In this document: positions 1 to 9,097 of the stretch, one piece after another | Layout: the number at the start of each line of letters is the position of its first letter | How positions within the stretch are numbered: position 1 is the stretch's first letter | NCBI RefSeq assembly: GCF_026162425.1 | Contig: NZ_JAOBQJ010000005.1 | Span: forward strand, 186,001 to 250,000 | Direction of reading: 5' to 3' | DNA length: 64,000 bases | From: Flexivirga meconopsidis | GTDB taxonomy: Bacteria > Actinomycetota > Actinomycetes > Actinomycetales > Dermatophilaceae | Made by a program: the position numbers and the translations under genes | The notes under the pieces: model-generated | Told to the model about the DNA's origin: nothing | What the model saw: only the letters and a program-made list of their open reading frames with translations | Database searches by the model: none

Positions 1-970
1 AGCCGATGCGCAGCAGCGGCAGCAACGTCTTCGAGAAGGATCCGACGTAGATGACCCGGCCGGATCGATCCAGGCTCTGCAGCGGTGCCAACGGCCTTGA
101 TGCGTAACGGAACTCGGAGTCGTAGTCATCCTCGACGATGACCGCGCCGTGCTGTTCGGCCCACTCCAGTAGGGCGACCCGACGCCGCAGGGACAGCACT
201 GCACCGGTCGGATACTGGTGCGACGGCGTCACATACACCAGCCGTGCCCGCGGCGGCAGCCGATCCACGACCAGTCCCTCCTCGTCGACGGGGACGCCAC
301 AGATTCGGGCGCCGTGCGAGGCATACAGCCGCACGGCGGCCAGGTAGGCCGGATCCTCGACTGCTACGACATCACCCGGCGAGAGCATGACCCGACCGAC
401 GAGATCGAGCGCCTGCTGAGCACCGCCAGTAAGCAACACGTCGGCACCCTCGGCACTGACCGAGCGGGCAGTGCCGAGGTGTTGTGCAATCAAAGACTGC
501 AATTGCGGATGTCCGGATCCGTCGTAGGCGGGGACCGCCCGGAGCGATGGGCGCAACGTCGCCGACACCAGCCGACGCCAGACCGCCATCGGAAAGGTAC
601 GCACGTCCGGCCCGCCAACCGTGAGATCAAGACCGCGTGCTGGCTGGTCCCGGACGGGCGCGGGAAGTCGGGACCACTCAGCGCGTGGGCGAACCTCGCC
701 GACAGGGGCGCGCCGGCGGCCGGTCGATGCGACATCGGCGCTGACGAATGTTCCGTCACCCACTCGGCCTATCAGCCAGCCCTCGGCGATCAACCGGTCG
801 TATGCCGCGGCGACCGTCCCACGGGACACGCCGAGCTCGGCTGCGAAGGATCGCGTGGCCGGCAGCCGCTCGCCGGGTTGGAGGCGCCCTGTCGCTATCC
901 CGTCTAGTAGATGCCGGTAGAGCCGGGCGGTGCGATCGCCGCCGTCGCGTAGATCCAGCAGGACATCCAT
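1..970 (-). CDS. MocR/PdxR-type GntR regulator with aminotransferase-like domain (C-terminus cut off)
   Basis: Reading from the ATG at 970, the first ~75 residues form a GntR winged helix (RLYRHLLDGI, LPATRSFAAELGVSRGTV, AAYDRLIAEGWL). The rest is a fold-type I aminotransferase-like domain. The frame is open to the window edge, where the PLP-binding motif YVGSFSKTL appears with its lysine near residue 314. Family members of about 460-480 residues bind PLP and control a neighbouring gene, often in vitamin B6 or amino-acid metabolism. The gene is divergent from an amino-acid permease 83 bp away, which is its likely target. The last third of the protein is outside the window. Confidence 0.9.
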   Translation of the reverse strand, partial: MDVLLDLRDGGDRTARLYRHLLDGIATGRLQPGERLPATRSFAAELGVSRGTVAAAYDRLIAEGWLIGRVGDGTFVSADVASTGRRRAPVGEVRPRAEWSRLPAPVRDQPARGLDLTVGGPDVRTFPMAVWRRLVSATLRPSLRAVPAYDGSGHPQLQSLIAQHLGTARSVSAEGADVLLTGGAQQALDLVGRVMLSPGDVVAVEDPAYLAAVRLYASHGARICGVPVDEEGLVVDRLPPRARLVYVTPSHQYPTGAVLSLRRRVALLEWAEQHGAVIVEDDYDSEFRYASRPLAPLQSLDRSGRVIYVGSFSKTLLPLLRIG

Positions 971-1009
971 GTGTCGAGCTTAGCCAATGGCCTAATCAAA
1001 TTGACACGA

Positions 1010-1032
1010 ATTGGTCCTTCCAGTGGACCAAT
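1010..1032. promoter_or_regulatory. Candidate MocR operator between the regulator and permease
   Basis: A perfect inverted repeat, ATTGGTCC - 7 nt - GGACCAAT, lies in the 83-bp divergent gap. A TTGACA hexamer (1001-1006) just upstream could serve as the -35 of the permease promoter, which would put the palindrome between -35 and the start. MocR regulators usually bind such sites next to their own gene. Assignment to this regulator is inference from position. Confidence 0.55.
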
Positions 1033-1053
1033 GCCGCCTACCAAGGTAGCCGC

Positions 1054-2352
1054 ATGGAACGGTCGTTGTCGGTGTCCCAAGGGGCCGCACTCAGCATCGG
1101 CGCCGTACTCGGGACTGGAGTCATCACGCTGCCGGCGCTGGCCGTCCAGCTCGCCGGGCCGGCGTCGCTGATCGCGTGGATCGCGTTGATAGCACTCAGC
1201 ATTCCGTTGGCCACGACGTTTGCGACGATGGGTGCGCGCTTCCCGGACCGCGGTGGGGTGTCGACCTACGTAGAACGCGCATTCGGACCATACGCAGCCG
1301 GCGCGATCGGCTGGTGCTTCTTCTTCGCGATTCCGATGGCCGCTCCTCCCGCAGGGTTGATGGCTGGCTGGTACGTCGCAGATGCCTTCGGTGGTGGCCG
1401 GACCACGGCACTCGCGGTGGCGGTGGTTCTCATCGCCGGCATCGGTCTGCTGAACGCTCGCGGCCTTCGACTGTCCGGTCACGTCCAGCTGTGCCTGACC
1501 GCTGTCCTTGCGACCTTGATCGCCGTCGCCGTGTTGGTCGCGGCCCCGCACGCTCAGACCAGCAATCTGCATCCGTTCATCCCCCATGGGTGGACGGGCG
1601 TCGGCGCTGCCGCGGCGCTGCTGGTGTGGGGGTTCGCCGGTTGGGAGGCGGTCGCGCCATTGGCCGGCGAGTATCGGCACCCGCACACCGACCTGCCGCG
1701 CGCGACGGGGATCGCGATCCTGGTCGTCGGTGCCCTGTACCTCGCGTTGGCCGCAGTGACCGTCCTCGTGCTGGGCCCGGCCGCGGCAGGCAGCAAGGCA
1801 CCACTATCGGATCTGCTCACCGCAGGGCTGGGCGGTTCGGCCAAGACGATCACGGCGGTCGTCGCGGTGCTGCTGACAGCCGGCACGATGAACGCCTATT
1901 ACGCGGGGGTCTCCCGCCTCGGCGCCGCTCTGGCCCGCGACGGAGCCCTGCCACGCTGGCTCGCAACGGGTGGCGAGCCGGGTCAGGTCCCGTTGCGGAG
2001 CCTGGCTGTCGTGATGGTGATGGGCCTGGGTTCGCTCGTGGTGACCACCGCCCTCGGTCTGAAACTGTCCACGACGATGCTGCTCGCGACCGGATGCTTC
2101 ACAACGGTCTATGTCGTCGCGACCGGCGCCGCCGTACGCCTGCTGCCCCGCGGGCGACGGCCATGGTGGATCGCAGTGCTGGCCTTTGCGTCCGTGTTCG
2201 CGCTACTGCTGACGGGCTTGTCGCACCTGTGGTGGGCGGCGGGCATCGCCGTGCTCTCAGCCGTCTATCGGCGGCTCACTCCCGCTCGGCCGGTGTGCGT
2301 GAACCCGCAAGCGGAGCGTCACCCGACTCGTGGCGCGTCACGAAGCAGCTGA
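1054..2352 (+). CDS. APC-superfamily amino-acid permease/exporter (YjeH-like)
   Basis: A 432-residue, almost entirely hydrophobic protein with about 12 membrane segments. The N-terminus carries the APC signature (GAVLGTGVITLPALA), followed by GGVSTYVERAFG and FAGWEAVAPLAGEY. The best family fit is YjeH-like exporters of methionine or branched-chain amino acids. The substrate cannot be read from sequence. The ATG at 1054 is chosen because the hydrophobic core starts right after it and upstream codons run into the regulator's promoter. It is divergently paired with a MocR regulator, so expression probably responds to an amino acid or PLP-linked signal. Confidence 0.82.
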   Translation: MERSLSVSQGAALSIGAVLGTGVITLPALAVQLAGPASLIAWIALIALSIPLATTFATMGARFPDRGGVSTYVERAFGPYAAGAIGWCFFFAIPMAAPPAGLMAGWYVADAFGGGRTTALAVAVVLIAGIGLLNARGLRLSGHVQLCLTAVLATLIAVAVLVAAPHAQTSNLHPFIPHGWTGVGAAAALLVWGFAGWEAVAPLAGEYRHPHTDLPRATGIAILVVGALYLALAAVTVLVLGPAAAGSKAPLSDLLTAGLGGSAKTITAVVAVLLTAGTMNAYYAGVSRLGAALARDGALPRWLATGGEPGQVPLRSLAVVMVMGLGSLVVTTALGLKLSTTMLLATGCFTTVYVVATGAAVRLLPRGRRPWWIAVLAFASVFALLLTGLSHLWWAAGIAVLSAVYRRLTPARPVCVNPQAERHPTRGASRSS

Positions 2353-2375
2353 CCGCTCCACGAGCCGGCGAGCGA

Positions 2376-3581
2376 TCAGCCGCCGGAGACCGACAGCTCG
2401 GCCTGCGCGACCTCGGCGCGGAGACGGTCGTCGAGCGCCTGCGAGTCGAGCCACCCCTCGGGCAGCACGACGTGCCGCTCGGATCCGGCGCGCCCGCGCT
2501 GACCTTCTGCGGCGTCACCGGGCCACGGCTGGTCGAGCTCAAGGGTGCCGATGAGGTCGTCGAGCGCGGCCAGCGAGTCCACCAGGCCGAGGCTGGCACG
2601 CAGGTGCGAGCCGACCCGGAATCCCTTGAGATACCAGGCGATGTGCTTGCGGATATCGCGGCACGCCTTGCGCTCGTCCTCGAAGAACTCGGCGAGGTAG
2701 ACGGTGTGCAGCCGCAGCGTGTCGGTCACCTCGCGCAGGGTCGGCTGCACCCGGGTCGGGCGGCCGGCGAAGGCGGCGGCCAGGTCGGTGAACAGCCACG
2801 GACGCCCGAGGCAACCGCGACCGACAACCACGCCGTCGCAGCCGGTTTCGCGGACCATCCGCACGGCGTCGTCGGCCGACCAGATGTCGCCGTTGCCGAG
2901 CACCGGGATGCTCGTCACGGTCTGCTTCAGCTGGGCGATCGCCTCCCACGTGGCCGTGCCGGAGTAGGCCTGCGCCGCGGTGCGGGCATGCAGCGCGACG
3001 GCCGCCGCGCCCTCGCCCTCGGCGATGCGGCCCGACTCGAGGAAGGTCAGGTGATCGTCGTCGATGCCCTTGCGCATCTTCACCGTCACCGGGATGTCGT
3101 ATGGCGCGGCCTCGCGCACCGCCGCGGACACGATCCCGCGGAAGAGTTCAGTCTTCCACGGCAGCGCCGCTCCCCCGCCCCTGCGGGTGACTTTCGGCAC
3201 GGGGCAGCCGAAATTGAGATCGATGTGGTCACAACGGTTTTCGCTGGCCAGGATGTGCACCGCACGCGCGGTGGTCGCCGGGTCGACGCTGTAGAGCTGG
3301 ATCGAGCGCGGCTGCTCGTCGGCGTCGTGCTCGATCAGCCGCATGGTGAGCGGGGTGCGCTCGACCAGCGCGCGCGAGGTGATCATCTCGCTCACGTAGA
3401 GACTCGTCGCTCCCGAGGCGCCGCCCGCGGCGGAGCCGGCTGCGCCATACCTGCGGCAGAGGCGGCGGAAGGCCCGGTTGGTGATGCCCGCCATCGGCGC
3501 CAGCACCACCGGCGACTCGATCGTGTGGCGCCCGATCTGCAGCGGCGGCAGCACGGGGGTCGGGGCAAGGGTCTCGGTCAT
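2376..3581 (-). CDS. dusB: tRNA-dihydrouridine synthase DusB
   Basis: A 401-residue FMN enzyme that reduces uridine to dihydrouridine in the tRNA D-loop. The protein begins with the Dus motif VVLAPMAGITNRAFRRLCR. It also has IDLNFGCPVPKVTRRGGGAAL, with the catalytic Cys, and the FMN-binding GNGDIWSADDA and VVVGRGCLGRPW. Length and motif order fit DusB (NifR3). The start could also be 12 nt upstream; 3581 was chosen because only three residues separate the two and neither has a strong Shine-Dalgarno. It is convergent with the permease. Confidence 0.93.
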   Translation of the reverse strand: MTETLAPTPVLPPLQIGRHTIESPVVLAPMAGITNRAFRRLCRRYGAAGSAAGGASGATSLYVSEMITSRALVERTPLTMRLIEHDADEQPRSIQLYSVDPATTARAVHILASENRCDHIDLNFGCPVPKVTRRGGGAALPWKTELFRGIVSAAVREAAPYDIPVTVKMRKGIDDDHLTFLESGRIAEGEGAAAVALHARTAAQAYSGTATWEAIAQLKQTVTSIPVLGNGDIWSADDAVRMVRETGCDGVVVGRGCLGRPWLFTDLAAAFAGRPTRVQPTLREVTDTLRLHTVYLAEFFEDERKACRDIRKHIAWYLKGFRVGSHLRASLGLVDSLAALDDLIGTLELDQPWPGDAAEGQRGRAGSERHVVLPEGWLDSQALDDRLRAEVAQAELSVSGG

Positions 3582-3662
3582 GGCGTCGTCCATGGTCCCA
3601 GGCGGGCGCCGCCGGGCCAAAATCGGCGCGAGTCCGCAGGTTCAGAGCCGGTCGCCGCAGTC

Positions 3663-3738
3663 GAAGTCACCGAAAAGGTGGCCGACACGCCGCGTCGATC
3701 GACGAAATCGGCGTGTCACGCACCTTATCGGTGAGTTT
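3663..3738. repeat. 76-bp palindromic intergenic element, copy A
   Basis: Two ~30-bp arms (3663-3692 and 3709-3738) flank a 16-nt centre that itself holds the palindrome CGTCGATCGACG. Arm ends read GTCACCGAAAAGGTG and CACCTTATCGGTGAGTTT. The element fills the 231-bp gap between the dusB start and the 3' end of the response-regulator gene. Its sister copy is at 59901-59976 in inverted orientation. No coding potential or obvious target duplication is seen, so it resembles a REP or MITE element. Bases 3739-3812 hold nothing else I can identify. Confidence 0.8.
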
Positions 3739-3812
3739 CGGCCTGGTTGTGACCGCGCCGGGGTCGGGCGAGCGCGAGTCCGCAGGATCGGAACCGGCCG
3801 CCGCAGCGGACC

Positions 3813-4421
3813 TCACAACCAGCCGTTGGCCTCGGCGATCTGCGCGGCCTCCGCGCGGGTGCGGGCACCGGTCTTGCCGATGACCGCGGACAGGTGGTTG
3901 CGCACGGTGCCCTCGGAGAGGAAGAGCTCCCTCGCGATGTCGGCGACGGTGCCACCACCGCGGGCGGCCCGCAGCACGTCGGTCTCTCGCGCGGTGAGTG
4001 GTGACTCGCCGGCGATGAGGCTGTCGGTCGCGAGTGCGGGATCGACCACGCGCAGACCCTGGTGCACCCGCCGCACGGCGTCGGCCAGCTCGCGGGCAGG
4101 CGTGTCCTTGACCACGAATCCCGCTGCACCGGCCTGCAGCCCGCGACGCAGATAACCCGGTCGGCCGAACGTCGTCACGATGAGCACTCGGCAGTCGGGC
4201 AGCGCCTTGCGCAGCTCTGCGGTCGCCGAGATCCCGTCCAGCCCGGGCATTTCGACGTCCATCAGCACGACATCGGGTCGCTTCTCAGTCGCCGCATCCA
4301 CGACCTCGGTGCCGTCACCGACCTCGCCGACCACGGTGAGGTCCTGCTCGAGCTCCAGCAGTGCGGCAAGTGCGCCACGGACCAGCGCCTGGTCGTCGGC
4401 GAGCATCACCTTGATCGTCAT
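3813..4421 (-). CDS. NarL/FixJ-family response regulator (DesR-like)
   Basis: 202 residues. The N-terminal receiver domain has the acidic pair ADD at residues 8-10 and the phosphoacceptor Asp55 in VVLMDVEMPG. The C-terminal LuxR-type HTH (about 135-198) reads PLTARETDVLRAA and SEGTVRNHLSAVIGKTGARTR. The start codon overlaps the kinase stop (ATGA), so the two are translationally coupled. It probably regulates the ABC exporter operon it closes. The nearby palindrome CATGAC-ATCG-GTCATG is a candidate target. Confidence 0.9.
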   Translation of the reverse strand: MTIKVMLADDQALVRGALAALLELEQDLTVVGEVGDGTEVVDAATEKRPDVVLMDVEMPGLDGISATAELRKALPDCRVLIVTTFGRPGYLRRGLQAGAAGFVVKDTPARELADAVRRVHQGLRVVDPALATDSLIAGESPLTARETDVLRAARGGGTVADIARELFLSEGTVRNHLSAVIGKTGARTRAEAAQIAEANGWL

Positions 4422-5665
4422 GTGGGCCGCACCTCGGGGGTGCGCGCCACCTGCGCCGTCGTCACCGGCCGCTCCACCTGATCATCCTCCCGCACCGCAA
4501 CTGTCACCGAGAACCCGTGCGGTGCAACGGATTTGGTGATCAAGACGGCGCCCGAAGCGTTGGCGCGTTCACGCAAGCCACGCAGCCCGTTGCCACTCGG
4601 CGACACCTCCGGCCCGCCGACTCCGTCGTCCGTCACCGTGATCGAGCTGGGCGTGACGGTGATGACGCAGTGCTCTGCCTCGCTGTGCCGCAGCACGTTG
4701 GTCACGCTCTCGCGCACCGTCCAGGCGAACAGCTCGACCAGATCGGCCGGCACCTGGTCCAGGGCGGTGGGCGTGCGTGCCTCGATGCCGCCCGCGGCGA
4801 GCGCCTCCCGGGCCCGGGTCAATTCGCCGGACAACGAGATCTCCCGGTAGCCCTCGACCGCTCGTCGCACGTCCGCGAGCGCTGTGCGCGAGAGATTTTC
4901 CAGATCGGCGACCTCGGCCCGGGCCCGCTCGGTCGCGTCGGCGTCGAGCAGCCGGCCGGCAAGCTCCGCCTTGACGGTGATCACCGTCAGCGAGTGCCCG
5001 AGTATGTCGTGTAGGTCGCGCGCCATCCGGTTGCGCTCCTGCTGCACCATCAGCTCGGCATTGACCTTCTGCGACTCCTGCAATTGATGCTGACGCCGAC
5101 CGGCGATCCGGCCGACGGTGATCGCCACCGCGCCGAAGCCGAGCCCGACGAACATGCTCCAGTCGTGCTGCCAGTCCGCCGCCTGCCACAGCACGATGTA
5201 ACCCACCGCCACCGCGACGACCACGGCCCAGCCGACCAGTGCGGAGAAGGTCCACAGCGCCGACAGCGCGAAGAAGACGCCGGCCGTGTAGCCGTTCTGC
5301 CCCACGGCCACAACGCAGGCGACCGCGAGCAGGCCCATCACCGCGTAGCGGGCCCGGTCCCACGCGGGCAGCGCCATACGGCGTCCGGGGAAGGTGCTCT
5401 GGAAGAAAACCGCGCGGCGCGCGTAGAAATGCCACAGGTAGACCACGCAGAAGGCAGGCACGACGACCACGCCGAGCATGCCGCGCGGGGTGTCGATGCG
5501 CGCAACGGCGTCGACGAACGGCTGGATCATCCAGAACAGCCAGATGCCGCCCCAGAAGAACATCACCGCAAGCGCGCCACGCCGGTCCCGCGACGGATCG
5601 GGCTCACGCGCGGGGTCGCACCCGGAGGTTTCCCCCGGGTGCGACCGCTGCTTGTCGGTGGTCAT
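4418..5665 (-). CDS. Membrane sensor histidine kinase (DesK/NarX-type HisKA_3)
   Basis: 415 residues. The N-terminal ~180 residues hold about five to six membrane segments with no large extracellular sensor, as in DesK-like kinases. A short coiled linker leads to the HisKA_3 dimerisation helix with phospho-acceptor His219 (ARDLHDILGHSL). The HATPase domain follows (ESVTNVLRHSEAE, TVTDDGVGG, NGLRGLRERA). It phosphorylates the response regulator encoded next. Kinases of this type beside an ABC exporter usually respond to membrane state or to a membrane-active compound; the signal here is unknown. Confidence 0.88.
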   Translation of the reverse strand: MTTDKQRSHPGETSGCDPAREPDPSRDRRGALAVMFFWGGIWLFWMIQPFVDAVARIDTPRGMLGVVVVPAFCVVYLWHFYARRAVFFQSTFPGRRMALPAWDRARYAVMGLLAVACVVAVGQNGYTAGVFFALSALWTFSALVGWAVVVAVAVGYIVLWQAADWQHDWSMFVGLGFGAVAITVGRIAGRRQHQLQESQKVNAELMVQQERNRMARDLHDILGHSLTVITVKAELAGRLLDADATERARAEVADLENLSRTALADVRRAVEGYREISLSGELTRAREALAAGGIEARTPTALDQVPADLVELFAWTVRESVTNVLRHSEAEHCVITVTPSSITVTDDGVGGPEVSPSGNGLRGLRERANASGAVLITKSVAPHGFSVTVAVREDDQVERPVTTAQVARTPEVRPT

Positions 5666-5687
5666 CGTCGGTCAGCTTTTCACGAAG

Positions 5688-6500
5688 TCAGACCCGCTTG
5701 GTGTCCCGGCGGAAGCACCACACCGCACCGGCGAAGAAGAACCCGACCCAGGCGAGCGCGCTGACCAGCCACATGCCGTCGAACGAGCCGCCGAGCACCG
5801 GGTAGCGGGCGATCTGCGACAGGCCCCACAGCGGCGTGAACGAGGCGAGCGTCTGCATCGTGGAGTTCATCACCTGCAGCGGCAGGAAGAGGCCGCCGGC
5901 GAAGGCCAGCAGCGAGATGCCGGGGCCGAGGATCTGCATGGCGTTCTCGGACGGCACCAGGTAGCCGATGAACAGTCCGAGCGAGGCGAGGCTGCTGCCG
6001 CACACCCAGGCCAGCAGCATCGCGACCGGCCACTCGACCGCCGACAGCTTGGCGCCGGTGGCGGCCCCGATCGCGAAGACGATCAGCACCGGCAGCGCCG
6101 CGGCGACCATCGCGCACACCACCTTCACCGCGATGTATGCCGAGCCGGTCAGCGGCGTCAGGCGCAACTGCCGGCTCCAGCCCTGCGCCCGCTCGACCGA
6201 CACGCTGGCCCCGATCGCGGCGGCGGCGGCGACCGCGCCATACACCGCGAAGGTGATCATCTCGTAGCCCTTCACGTCGATCGAGCTGTCCGGGAAGGTG
6301 CCGCTCTGCGTCGCGCCGAACGCGGCGTAGAAGATCACCGGCAGCACCACGGTGAAAATCATCGTGCGCTTGTTGCGCAGCACCCGGGCCAGCTCGATGC
6401 GCAGCAGGCGGCCGCTGAAGCCGCCGCGCGCGGGCACCCGGCGGTCGAGATTGATCGGCTCATCGGCCGGGATCGGTTGCACTGCGGACAGATTCGTCAT
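5688..6500 (-). CDS. ABC-2 type exporter permease
   Basis: 270 residues with a short charged N-terminus and six predicted membrane segments, in the ABC-2 membrane fold (LARVLRNKRTMIFTVVLPVIF near the first segment). It pairs with the ATPase encoded 26 bp upstream and precedes the kinase gene by 22 bp, so the order is ATPase, permease, kinase, regulator. Such sets export drugs, peptides or lipids. The substrate is not readable. Confidence 0.85.
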   Translation of the reverse strand: MTNLSAVQPIPADEPINLDRRVPARGGFSGRLLRIELARVLRNKRTMIFTVVLPVIFYAAFGATQSGTFPDSSIDVKGYEMITFAVYGAVAAAAAIGASVSVERAQGWSRQLRLTPLTGSAYIAVKVVCAMVAAALPVLIVFAIGAATGAKLSAVEWPVAMLLAWVCGSSLASLGLFIGYLVPSENAMQILGPGISLLAFAGGLFLPLQVMNSTMQTLASFTPLWGLSQIARYPVLGGSFDGMWLVSALAWVGFFFAGAVWCFRRDTKRV

Positions 6501-6526
6501 GTCAAGTCTTCCCCTCGTGAATGAGT

Positions 6527-7459
<933 letters not shown>

Positions 7460-7520
7460 CATGCCCACCAGATTGCCGCGCAGGAAGCTGTGGCAGATCT
7501 GCCGCTCGTCATCGGCCTGG

Positions 7521-7536
7521 CATGACATCGGTCATG
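7521..7536. promoter_or_regulatory. Inverted repeat, candidate response-regulator operator
   Basis: A perfect palindrome CATGAC-ATCG-GTCATG lies in the gap between the ABC/two-component operon (minus) and the small membrane-protein/zur pair (plus). Sites of this architecture are common for NarL/FixJ regulators, so autoregulation of the exporter operon is the simplest reading. It lies about 20 nt upstream of the -10 of the plus-strand promoter and could affect that one instead. Confidence 0.5.
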
Positions 7537-7555
7537 GGTGTCGGGACTCGGCAGA

Positions 7556-7561
7556 TATCCT
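7556..7561 (+). promoter_or_regulatory. -10 box for a probably leaderless transcript
   Basis: TATCCT matches the actinobacterial TANNNT -10. Seven nt separate it from the ATG at 7569, so transcription would begin at or next to the start codon. No Shine-Dalgarno is present. Confidence 0.5.
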
Positions 7562-7568
7562 GGCCGTG

Positions 7569-7880
7569 ATGAGCGCTCCGTCCCGTCCCCAGGTCCACGC
7601 CTCGCCGCTGCGCGTCCGCGTCGAGCACGCCAGCGACCCCGCGGTCCAGGCGATCGGTCGTGCCCCCCGCGCGCTCCCGGCCGGGGTGGCACTGCTGCTG
7701 GTCGTGGTGGGCGCGATCCTGCGAGGTCCGGTCGGCGCGGTGTGTTTCGGCGTCCTCGCGGCCGTGGTCTGCTGGTTGCTCTACCTGGCCTGGCCGCGGA
7801 TCGAGCCGATCGAGCGGATGATGCGCATCGCTGTGCTGTTGCTCCTCGTGGCGCTGACCGTGGTGTGTGCGGCAGGATGA
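7569..7880 (+). CDS. Small two-helix membrane protein (DUF6703-like)
   Basis: 103 residues. A polar N-terminal ~40 residues are followed by hydrophobic segments (AGVALLLVVVGAIL, AVCFGVLAAVVCWLLYLAW, IAVLLLLVALTVVCAAG) split by the basic/acidic loop PRIEPIERMM. This looks like the short actinobacterial DUF6703 proteins often found beside zur; function is unknown. The stop overlaps the zur start (ATGA), so the two genes are coupled. The start has no Shine-Dalgarno but sits 7 nt after a -10 box. Confidence 0.75.
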   Translation: MSAPSRPQVHASPLRVRVEHASDPAVQAIGRAPRALPAGVALLLVVVGAILRGPVGAVCFGVLAAVVCWLLYLAWPRIEPIERMMRIAVLLLLVALTVVCAAG

Positions 7881-8296
7881 GCGCGATGACCAGCGGGAAC
7901 CAACCGGTGCGCCGGACCACCAGACAGCAGGTCGCCGTTGCCGAGCAGCTGAACGGCCAGGACGACTTCGTGTCCGCCCAGGACCTGCACGCCTCGCTGC
8001 GCCAGGCGGGCGAATCCGTCGGTCTGGCAACGGTTTACCGGGTGCTGCAGACGATGGCCGCCGACGGTGACGTCGACGTGCTGCGCGGCCCGGACGGCGA
8101 GGCGATCTACCGCAAGTGCAGCACCGGGTCCCACCACCATCACTTGGTATGCCGTGAGTGCGGCCGCGCGGTCGAGGTCGAGGGACCGCAGGTCGAGCGC
8201 TGGGCCGCGGAGGTCAGCGCCGCCCACGGCTTCACCGGCGTCGAGCACACCGTCGAGATCTTCGGCGTCTGTGCGGAGTGCAGCGCGAAGAAATAG
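7877..8296 (+). CDS. zur: Fur-family metalloregulator, probably zinc-sensing Zur
   Basis: 139 residues. The N-terminal winged helix has DFVSAQDLHASLRQ and VGLATVYRVLQTMA. The C-terminal metal-binding domain has HHHHLVCRECGR and FGVCAECSAKK, giving the two CxxC structural zinc sites and the His cluster. Position next to recO/uppS is the usual setting of actinobacterial Zur (FurB), which represses zinc-uptake and alternative ribosomal-protein genes when zinc is bound. Metal identity is inferred from context. The start overlaps the upstream stop, with GGCAGG as ribosome-binding site. Confidence 0.85.
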   Translation: MSAMTSGNQPVRRTTRQQVAVAEQLNGQDDFVSAQDLHASLRQAGESVGLATVYRVLQTMAADGDVDVLRGPDGEAIYRKCSTGSHHHHLVCRECGRAVEVEGPQVERWAAEVSAAHGFTGVEHTVEIFGVCAECSAKK

Positions 8297-8308
8297 CCGC
8301 TACGCGGT

Positions 8309-9097
8309 CTACGGTGCCGCCTTGTCCACGGCGCCGCCGAAGCGCCGGTCCCGGTCGGCGTAGATCTGGATCGCCCGCCACAGGTCACGGCGGTCGAAGT
8401 CGGGCCAGAGCGTGTCGAGGAAGACCATTTCGGCATACGCCGACTGCCACAGCATGAAGTTGCTGGTGCGCTGCTCCCCCGACGATCGCACGAAAAGGTC
8501 GACGTCGGGCATGTCCGGCCAGGTCAGGTTGCGCGCGATCGTCTTCTCGCTGATCGAGCTCGGCTTGAGCTTGCCGGCCTGCACCTGCTCGGCGATGCGC
8601 CGGGTCGCGTCGGCGATCTCGGCGCGGCCGCCGTAGTTGACGCACATCTGCAGGGTCATCACGGTGTTGCCGGCGGTGATCTCCTCGGCCCGCTGCAGTT
8701 CTTTCAGCACCGACCGCCACAGGCGGGGGCGTTGCCCCGACCAGCGGCAGCGCACGCCCCACGAGTTGAGCAGGTCGACCCGGCGCCGGATGACGTCACG
8801 GTTGAAGCCCATCAGGAAGCGCACCTCGTCCGGCGACCGCCGCCAGTTCTCGGTGGAAAACATGTATGCCGACAGGTTCGGCACACCCGCCTCGATGCAG
8901 CCGGCGATCACGTCGATCAGCTGCGCCTCGCCCGCCTCGTGGCCCTTGGTGCGCGGCAGTCCGCGCTGGTTGGCCCAGCGGCCGTTGCCGTCCATCACCA
9001 TCGCGATGTGCTGCGGCACCAGCCGCGCCGGTATGGCGGGGGGCTTCGCACCGCTGCTGTGCGGCTCGGGACGCAGGTGGTCGTGCTGCCGGGTCAT
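8309..9097 (-). CDS. uppS: Isoprenyl (undecaprenyl/decaprenyl) diphosphate synthase UppS
   Basis: 262 residues. A cis-prenyltransferase making the C50-55 lipid carrier for peptidoglycan and other wall polymers. It shows the catalytic-Asp motif [14 protein letters not shown] (Asp36), [16 protein letters not shown] and the C-terminal [18 protein letters not shown] substrate-binding motif. The ATG at 9097 overlaps the recO stop (ATGA), so it is translated with recO. Actinobacteria often carry two such enzymes; this one is in the standard recO-uppS position. Confidence 0.95.
   Translation of the reverse strand: MTRQHDHLRPEPHSSGAKPPAIPARLVPQHIAMVMDGNGRWANQRGLPRTKGHEAGEAQLIDVIAGCIEAGVPNLSAYMFSTENWRRSPDEVRFLMGFNRDVIRRRVDLLNSWGVRCRWSGQRPRLWRSVLKELQRAEEITAGNTVMTLQMCVNYGGRAEIADATRRIAEQVQAGKLKPSSISEKTIARNLTWPDMPDVDLFVRSSGEQRTSNFMLWQSAYAEMVFLDTLWPDFDRRDLWRAIQIYADRDRRFGGAVDKAAP

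Noticed and set aside
1176-3734. An 852-codon open frame on the plus strand
   Set aside because: It crosses the permease and dusB in wrong frames. The composition is Arg/Ala/Gly-rich without any domain, typical of a shadow frame in high-GC DNA.
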